From: Candidatus Shapirobacteria bacterium UBA2283
Lineage (GTDB): Bacteria; Patescibacteriota; Microgenomatia; UBA12405
Length of the DNA: 8,771 nt
Reading direction: 5' to 3'
NCBI GenBank assembly: GCA_002345725.1
Contig: DDWP01000031.1
Span: 1-8,771 of the forward strand
Both the position numbers and the translations under genes were made by a program. Under the pieces are notes generated by a model. It saw only the letters and a list, made by a program, of their open reading frames with translations. It was not told the DNA's origin and searched no databases. Of this stretch, positions 1 to 5,297 are shown one piece after another; the first letter of the stretch is position 1; every line of letters starts with the position of its first letter.

Positions 1-590
1 TCCCCTTTTAGGTTGGAAGTTAGATAAACAGTCTTACCTGAAGAAAGGATGAGGGTATATTCATTTTGATTAAGTGGATGAATGGCAAAATATTCTTGGC
101 TACCACCTAGATTAGAGGTAATAAGGTTAGAGATAGACTGGGAAACAGGGGTAAAGTTGTATGACTTGAGATGAGGAAGTGCTTTTAGATTGGTCTCTAA
201 AGCAGATATTTTGTTACGCTCATATATATGGGCGAGAATAATGGTTTTGCCATCAGATGGGATAAGTTGATAGTCAATATTATCGGGATGAATCTTGAAA
301 TTAATGAAACTTTCTGCAAGACCAATAACCTCCGCCTTATCTATTGTAGAGATAACTGAGTCGTAAATAAAAGACTTAGTGAAGACGACATCGTCGGGCA
401 AAAGAATAGTGCAGGAATCAATACTATTTTGTTTTAAAAGCAGATCAAGTGACTGTAGTTGAGCTGGAGTACAAGCTTGCCACAGATTAAAATCAAGAGA
501 AAAGATATTACTGTTCGACTTGTCTAGATAAATGTCAACAGAATTATTTTTAGGCCAGATGACTGAAGTAGGTTTGGAGAACATTGACAT
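1..590 (-). CDS. Partial unassigned protein (5' end only), possibly PilM/GspL-like
   Basis: An open frame of 196 codons runs leftward off the window edge without a stop, so only the N-terminus is visible. The start is ATG at 590; a second in-frame ATG lies at 584, and an in-frame TAA at 600-602 rules out anything further upstream. No Shine-Dalgarno is visible. It begins MSMFSKPTSVIWPKNN and shows no signal peptide or membrane helix. It alternates short beta-strand-like stretches (TILLPDDVVFTK, residues 61-72; KTIILAHIY, 115-123; YTLILSSGKTVYLTS, 178-192) with polar helices. The order, a 'LPDDVVFTK' strand, then an acidic helix, then 'FKIHPDNIDYQLIP' (98-111), loosely recalls the N-terminal half of PilM/GspL actin-like pilus or secretion assembly proteins. 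That is pattern resemblance only, and no ATP-binding motif can be confirmed. It starts 17 bases after rpsG on the same strand and so is probably the last visible gene of the operon. The gene is real with good confidence; its function is a guess. Confidence 0.75.
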   Translation of the reverse strand, partial: MSMFSKPTSVIWPKNNSVDIYLDKSNSNIFSLDFNLWQACTPAQLQSLDLLLKQNSIDSCTILLPDDVVFTKSFIYDSVISTIDKAEVIGLAESFINFKIHPDNIDYQLIPSDGKTIILAHIYERNKISALETNLKALPHLKSYNFTPVSQSISNLITSNLGGSQEYFAIHPLNQNEYTLILSSGKTVYLTSNLKG

Positions 591-607
591 TAGATAATGT
601 TAGCACA

Positions 608-1090
608 CTACCAGCGCAAATGAGCGAAGGCTTTGTTGGCATCGGCCATACGCTCGACTTCGAGACGCTTGTTGACTGATGAACCTTCGTTCTTGAGAGC
701 AGATAATAGCTCGCTCGCTAGTTTTTGACCAAAGGAGTGATATTGTTTGCTGGATAGAGCTCGGGTGCTGGTGATTAACCAACGAATAGCTAAAGACATC
801 TGTCGACGACCGTGGACTGGGGTAGGAACTTGATATACAGCACCACCAATGCGACGAGGTCTAACCTCAACTTTTGGTTTGATGCTATCAAGAGCCTGCT
901 CGAGAGTGACGAGAATATCATCCGACTTAGTCTCTCTCTGAACGATATCAATAGCTTCGTAGACTCCTTGAGTAGCAGCACTCTTTCTACCATCCATCAT
1001 GCAGTAATTAATGATCCTAGCAATAGTATCACTGTTGTAGCGAGTATCGGGAACGATCTCTCTTGGTTTAACCTGACCTCTTCTTGACAT
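608..1090 (-). CDS. rpsG: 30S ribosomal protein S7 (uS7)
   Basis: S7 is a primary binder of the 3' major domain of 16S rRNA. It nucleates assembly of the small-subunit head and lies near the mRNA exit and E site. The 160-residue product is complete and of normal family length. It opens with MSRRGQVKPREIVPDTRY, the usual S7 N-terminus. The helical core signature KVEVRPRRIGGAVYQVP sits at residues 73-89, followed by RRQMSLAIRWL (95-105). The C-terminal rRNA-binding segment ends KRLEVERMADANKAFAHLRW (141-160), stopping where many Gram-positive S7 proteins stop and lacking the longer tail of some E. coli strains. The stop is TAG. The start is the ATG directly before the conserved N-terminus; no Shine-Dalgarno precedes it. 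It follows rpsL after 33 bases, as in the classic str operon, but the next gene is not fusA. Confidence 0.98.
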   Translation of the reverse strand: MSRRGQVKPREIVPDTRYNSDTIARIINYCMMDGRKSAATQGVYEAIDIVQRETKSDDILVTLEQALDSIKPKVEVRPRRIGGAVYQVPTPVHGRRQMSLAIRWLITSTRALSSKQYHSFGQKLASELLSALKNEGSSVNKRLEVERMADANKAFAHLRW

Positions 1091-1123
1091 AGTTTAGTTT
1101 GTAAAGTTTATAAAAGTTATAAA
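1091..1123 (-). other. rpsL-rpsG spacer without Shine-Dalgarno
   Basis: This 33-base spacer is almost entirely A and T with a few C (on the coding strand it ends ACTTTACAAACTAAACT before the ATG). It has no purine-rich ribosome binding site and no terminator hairpin. Initiation at rpsG probably relies on an unstructured AT-rich leader or on coupling to rpsL translation; that is inference. Confidence 0.6.
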
Positions 1124-1546
1124 TTATTCTGCAGATTTAGTCGGGCGCTTAGCACCGTATTTACTGCGTGATTGAAGACGACCGGCAACAGCACCAGCGT
1201 CATACTTTCCACGAACAACGTGATAACGAATACCTGGCAAATCTCGGACACGGCCGCCTCGAATGGAGACGATACCGTGTTCAGCCAAGTTGTGGCCGAT
1301 ACCGGGAATGTAGGCAGTAACCGTGCTATGGTTGCTTAATTTTATTCTAGCAACTTTACGCAAAGCGGAATGTGGCTTTTTTGGAGTCATGGTCTTGACG
1401 ACAGTAACAACCCCCTTTTTGAAAGGGTTGAACGTCTTAATTGTTCGATTCTTAATGCTGTTAAAATTGTCGCGTAAAGCAGCAGCTTTTAACTTTAAAG
1501 TACGAACTTTTCGACCTGATTTGACAAGTTGGTTAAATGTTGGCAT
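1124..1546 (-). CDS. rpsL: 30S ribosomal protein S12 (uS12), with N-terminal-loop insertion
   Basis: S12 lies at the decoding centre of the 30S subunit, where it contacts 16S rRNA and governs tRNA selection accuracy and streptomycin response. The complete 140-residue product starts MPTFNQLV, matching the family. The decoding loop TPKKPHSALRK spans residues 54-64 and GGRVRDLPGIRYH spans 97-109. D102 corresponds to the aspartate that many bacteria methylthiolate (E. coli D89). The C-terminal RSKYGAKRP (127-135) is typical. Three things are odd. About 13 extra residues lie in the N-terminal extension (roughly 25-40, RDNFNSIKNRTIKTFN) compared with E. coli (124 residues). The normally conserved Asn of PKKPNSALRK is His59. 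The Lys before the modified Asp (E. coli K88) is Arg101. Streptomycin-position K43 is conserved as Lys56. The gene starts 27 bases after rpoC; the stop is TAA. Confidence 0.98.
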   Translation of the reverse strand: MPTFNQLVKSGRKVRTLKLKAAALRDNFNSIKNRTIKTFNPFKKGVVTVVKTMTPKKPHSALRKVARIKLSNHSTVTAYIPGIGHNLAEHGIVSIRGGRVRDLPGIRYHVVRGKYDAGAVAGRLQSRSKYGAKRPTKSAE

Positions 1547-1573
1547 TGTTTATTTTTTTGAATTGGCTAAAAC
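1547..1573 (-). other. rpoC-rpsL spacer, A-rich, no Shine-Dalgarno or terminator
   Basis: The 27-base gap on the coding strand ends TTCAAAAAAATAAACA before the rpsL ATG. It has a run of seven A but no GGAGG-like site, no hairpin and no promoter hexamers. The simplest reading is transcriptional read-through from rpoC and an SD-independent start. Confidence 0.6.
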
Positions 1574-4500
1574 CTATTTTCGACTAACAGGTATTAGACG
1601 TCCGATAATAACATTTTCTTTGAGACCAATCAAGCCATCGACTTCAGCAAGTAAGGATGCTTCGGTCAAAACAGAAGTGGTTTGCTGGAAGGAAGCGGCT
1701 GATAGCCATGATCCAGTAGAAAGAGCGGATTGGATAAGACCGAGTAAAATCTTCTTACCGACACTTGGTTTACCGTTATTCGCTTTAGCTTTTTCATTGG
1801 CCTCAAGATAAACTGCGCGAGTAATTATTTGACCATACAGGAAGTTAGTATCTCCTGGATCTTCAATCTTGATCTTGTCGCTCATTTCTTTAACCATGAC
1901 CTCGACGTGTTTGTCGTGGACTGATATACCCTGAGACTCATAGACAGCTTGGATACTATCGATGAGATATTTCTGAGCAGCCTCGATACCCTTAACTTCC
2001 ATTATCTCACGAACATCAAGTGAGCCTGAGCAAAGTTGGGCACCTTGGGCCACCAAATCGCCATCAGAAACGAGAAGGGTTACATTGCTGGGAAGAAGAT
2101 AAGTAACGGTCTTAGTGACTTTCTTATCATCTTTACCAGTAAGTTTTATTTCGTAGCCATCAAGACTTTCTTTGACTTTTACCTTACCGCTTATTTCAGC
2201 TAGAGGAGAAGGAACTTTTGGCATTCTGACCTCGAATAATTCCTGAATACGGGGTAAACCTTGAGTAACGTCGACACCGACGACACCTCCAGTATGCTTA
2301 GTTCGGAGGGTCAACTGTGTACCAGGCTCACCGATAGACTGAGCAGCAACAACACCGACAGGAACACCAATCTTAACCATCTTTCTTGTACTAAGATCCC
2401 ATCCATAACATTTGTTACAGATACCAACAATAGCTTTACAAGTCAAAGGAGACCGAATGTCGACGGATTCAACGTCGCTATTTTCTATAACAGCTACCTG
2501 GGCATTACTAAGAAGGTCACCTTTACTGAAAAGTACCTTCTTGTTTTTTGGATCAATAACATCGTTGGCTAGAACTCTGCCTAAAATGCGTCGACCAAAA
2601 TAACGTTCACGATTCTTGTCAGTCTTACTAATAGTAATGAACTTCAGAGTATTACAATCTTCCTCACGAGTGATACAGACATGGGCGGCATCAACTAAAC
2701 GTCGAGTTAAGTAACCGGCGTCAGCAGTACGTAAAGCAGTGTCAGCAAGACCCTTTCTGGTACCTCTGGCACCAGTGATGTATTCAAAGACGGAAAGACC
2801 TTCACGGAAGTTGCTCTTAGTTGGCAATGGGACGATATGACCCATAGGATCAACCATCAATCCGCGCATACCTGAAAGCTGCTTGATCTGATCTTTTGAG
2901 GCACGCTTGATACCAGCGGCGGCCACGATTTTGATAGGTGAATCAGAACCAAGGGTACTCCAAGTTTTGTCAGCGATATCCTCGGTGATTTCCATCCAAA
3001 TTGATTGGCTAAGTCTCTTTTTCTCATCATTGCTGATAAGACCCATCTTGTAGTTGTCTTCAATTTCACCAACACGTTTGTTGGCAGCCTGAATAATGGC
3101 TTCCTTACCAGGTAAGTATCCACAATCAGCCATAGATAAGGAAATTCCTGATAGAGTGAAACCAGCAAAACCAATATCTTTGAGATCGTCAATCAATCTA
3201 ACAGCTCGCATACGGCCGACTTCTTCCATAGTGCGAATCACCAAGTCGGAAACAGATTTTTTACCAGCCATAGGCTCGTTGAGAAATCCAAACTCCTTGG
3301 GGACAATAGTGTTGAACCAAATTCGACCATAAGTTGTTTTAAGCAACTTGCCATCGATACGAACAACGATTAACTCACGCAAACTAATCTTTTTTGATTG
3401 ATAAGCTAAGGTCACTTCCTCGGCATCAGAAAATATTGAAAGTCCTTCAAAACCTTCTTTTGATTCAGACTCTAAATCAGAGTTTTGAACAGAAGTTACG
3501 TAATAACAACCGACAGCCATTTCTTGGCCGGGGATGGAGATAGGACTACCATCACTTGGTTTTAACAAGTTGTGAGATGGCAACATCAAGGTCTTGGCCT
3601 CACGAATAGAAGCTTTTGACAATGGTAAATGAACACCCATTTGATCTCCATCAAAGTCAGCATTGAAACCGGCACACATACAAGGGTGAAGTCTAATAGC
3701 CAAACCATCGGTTAAAATAGGTTTGAAAGCTTGAATAGAGAGTTTGTGTAGAGTTGGAGCGCGGTTGAGAAGAACAAAACTTTTCTTAGTGATTCTCTCA
3801 AGAATGTCATAAACTTCACTAACTCGATGATCAATTAAATTCTTAGCACTCTTAATGTTGGCAGCTAAACCACTGACAATTAGTTCTCTAAGAACAAAAG
3901 GACGATATATCTCCAGAGCAATTTCTTTAGGAAGACCCACTTGATTAAGCTTAAGATCTGGGCCAACCACAATTACGGAACGACCAGAATAGTCTACGCG
4001 CTTACCCAATAGGTTCCTTCGGAAACGACCTTTCTTACCTCGCAGTAGATCAGATAGTGCACGAGGAGTTCTCTTGGTTGATTTACGCTTATTCTTGGAA
4101 CTCTTCTGAGCATCAATTAAGGTGTCTACAGATTCTTGAAGCATTCGCTTCTCATTTCTGAGAATGATTTCTGGTGCACCAAGTTTTAAGAGTTTCTTAA
4201 GACGATTGTTACGATTAATCAAACGACGATATAGATCATTTAAGTCTGAAGTAGCAAATCTGCCTCCAGTGAGCTGAACCATAGGTCGAAGATCTGGTGG
4301 GATAACGGGAACGTGAGTAAGCACCATCCAATTTGGATTAATACTGTTCTCAACCATACCGTTGATAACACGGATCTTATACATGATTTTCTTCTTTTTT
4401 ATCTTGCTACTAGTCTTGGAAAGTTCTTTCTTGAGGTTCTTAACGGTCTCTGGTAAATCTAGATTACCTAAGACTTCGTAAATAGACTCTGCACCCATCT

Positions 4501-5296
4501 TAGCTTCATAGAAAATATCTGCTTTGAACTGTGAAAGGTAAAAACTTTCTTCATCACTCAAAGTAGAGAGGACTTCGATTGATTTTATCTTGTCTTCTAA
4601 AAATTTAATAAGACTCTCGATACGATTCTTTTCTGATAAAGCTTTGTTTTCTAGCTTTTGGACATCTTGCTTGAGGCGGACATCACGTTCAGCAGTAGCA
4701 ATAAGGAGTTGGTCTTTATTCTTGATTTTAGTTTTTAAAACGTCTTTTTCATCGCTAGTAAGCTTGGTCTTGTCGGTAACAGTCTTTTTGAGATCAACAT
4801 CAATCTGTTGGATACGTTCCTTGGCATTGGTATTGAGGTTGGCCAAAGCTTCTTTTCTCTTATCATCATCAATTGAGGTAATAAGATATTTGGTGAAGTA
4901 AACAACTGACTCTAGCTCTTTTTGGGGAACGTCAAGAATGACACTGAGAGGTGAGGGGGTGTTGCGAAGATACCAAAGATGAGTAACCGGGGCTGCGAGT
5001 GAGATGTGACCCATACGCTCACGACGAACTTTGGAAGTGGTAACTTCAACACCACACTTGTCGCAGATAATGCCTTTGAAACGAATCTTCTTGTATTTTC
5101 CGCAATAACATTCATAGTCATGACTAGGCCCAAAGATTTTTTCGCAGAAAAGACCATCTTTCTCAGGTCTCCAGCTACGATAATTAATTGTTTCTGGCTT
5201 AAGAACTTCACCGTGTGACCAAGAAATTATCTCATCAGGGGAAGCCAGCTTAATCTGTAAGCCGGTAAAATCGGTCATGCTTTTAAATTTAAACAT
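1574..5296 (-). CDS. rpoC: DNA-directed RNA polymerase subunit beta prime
   Basis: This catalytic clamp subunit of bacterial RNA polymerase is complete at 1240 residues. Visible in order: N-terminal zinc ribbon with C63, C65, C78 and C81; clamp with a Lys/Glu-rich coiled-coil insertion at about 142-260; VIPPDLRPMVQL (331-342); sigma-binding coiled coil (about 353-395, NRNNRLKKLL); a strongly altered lid (396-412); switch region FRRNLLGKRVDYSGRS (425-440); catalytic NADFDGDQM with magnesium-binding D547, D549 and D551; bridge helix (about 836-870, RKGLADTALRTADAGYLTRR); second zinc site C881, C953, C960 and C963; trigger loop SIGEPGTQLTLRTKHTGG (987-1004) with catalytic His1001; C-terminal SAASFQQTTSVLTEA (1199-1213) and GLKENVIIGRLIP (1224-1236). 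No E. coli-type SI3 insertion follows the trigger loop. The first ATG is preferred over Met7 because a strong Shine-Dalgarno lies 7 bases upstream. The ATG follows the rpoB stop by one base, implying translational coupling. The stop is TAG. Confidence 0.99.
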   Translation of the reverse strand: MFKFKSMTDFTGLQIKLASPDEIISWSHGEVLKPETINYRSWRPEKDGLFCEKIFGPSHDYECYCGKYKKIRFKGIICDKCGVEVTTSKVRRERMGHISLAAPVTHLWYLRNTPSPLSVILDVPQKELESVVYFTKYLITSIDDDKRKEALANLNTNAKERIQQIDVDLKKTVTDKTKLTSDEKDVLKTKIKNKDQLLIATAERDVRLKQDVQKLENKALSEKNRIESLIKFLEDKIKSIEVLSTLSDEESFYLSQFKADIFYEAKMGAESIYEVLGNLDLPETVKNLKKELSKTSSKIKKKKIMYKIRVINGMVENSINPNWMVLTHVPVIPPDLRPMVQLTGGRFATSDLNDLYRRLINRNNRLKKLLKLGAPEIILRNEKRMLQESVDTLIDAQKSSKNKRKSTKRTPRALSDLLRGKKGRFRRNLLGKRVDYSGRSVIVVGPDLKLNQVGLPKEIALEIYRPFVLRELIVSGLAANIKSAKNLIDHRVSEVYDILERITKKSFVLLNRAPTLHKLSIQAFKPILTDGLAIRLHPCMCAGFNADFDGDQMGVHLPLSKASIREAKTLMLPSHNLLKPSDGSPISIPGQEMAVGCYYVTSVQNSDLESESKEGFEGLSIFSDAEEVTLAYQSKKISLRELIVVRIDGKLLKTTYGRIWFNTIVPKEFGFLNEPMAGKKSVSDLVIRTMEEVGRMRAVRLIDDLKDIGFAGFTLSGISLSMADCGYLPGKEAIIQAANKRVGEIEDNYKMGLISNDEKKRLSQSIWMEITEDIADKTWSTLGSDSPIKIVAAAGIKRASKDQIKQLSGMRGLMVDPMGHIVPLPTKSNFREGLSVFEYITGARGTRKGLADTALRTADAGYLTRRLVDAAHVCITREEDCNTLKFITISKTDKNRERYFGRRILGRVLANDVIDPKNKKVLFSKGDLLSNAQVAVIENSDVESVDIRSPLTCKAIVGICNKCYGWDLSTRKMVKIGVPVGVVAAQSIGEPGTQLTLRTKHTGGVVGVDVTQGLPRIQELFEVRMPKVPSPLAEISGKVKVKESLDGYEIKLTGKDDKKVTKTVTYLLPSNVTLLVSDGDLVAQGAQLCSGSLDVREIMEVKGIEAAQKYLIDSIQAVYESQGISVHDKHVEVMVKEMSDKIKIEDPGDTNFLYGQIITRAVYLEANEKAKANNGKPSVGKKILLGLIQSALSTGSWLSAASFQQTTSVLTEASLLAEVDGLIGLKENVIIGRLIPVSRK

Positions 5297-5297
5297 A

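Noticed and set aside
600..782. Short minus-strand frame overlapping the end of rpsG
   Set aside because: It overlaps the conserved S7 C-terminus in another frame and has no start context.
812..1087. Plus-strand open frame antisense to rpsG
   Set aside because: Fully inside the S7 gene with no ribosome site or recognisable protein; a shadow frame.
1323..1811. Plus-strand open frame of 162 codons antisense to rpsL and the end of rpoC
   Set aside because: It lies opposite two unquestionable conserved genes, resembles no family, and arises from their codon bias.
2857..3192. Minus-strand alternate-frame open stretch inside rpoC
   Set aside because: The rpoC frame is intact and conserved throughout this interval, so this is not a frameshift or nested gene.
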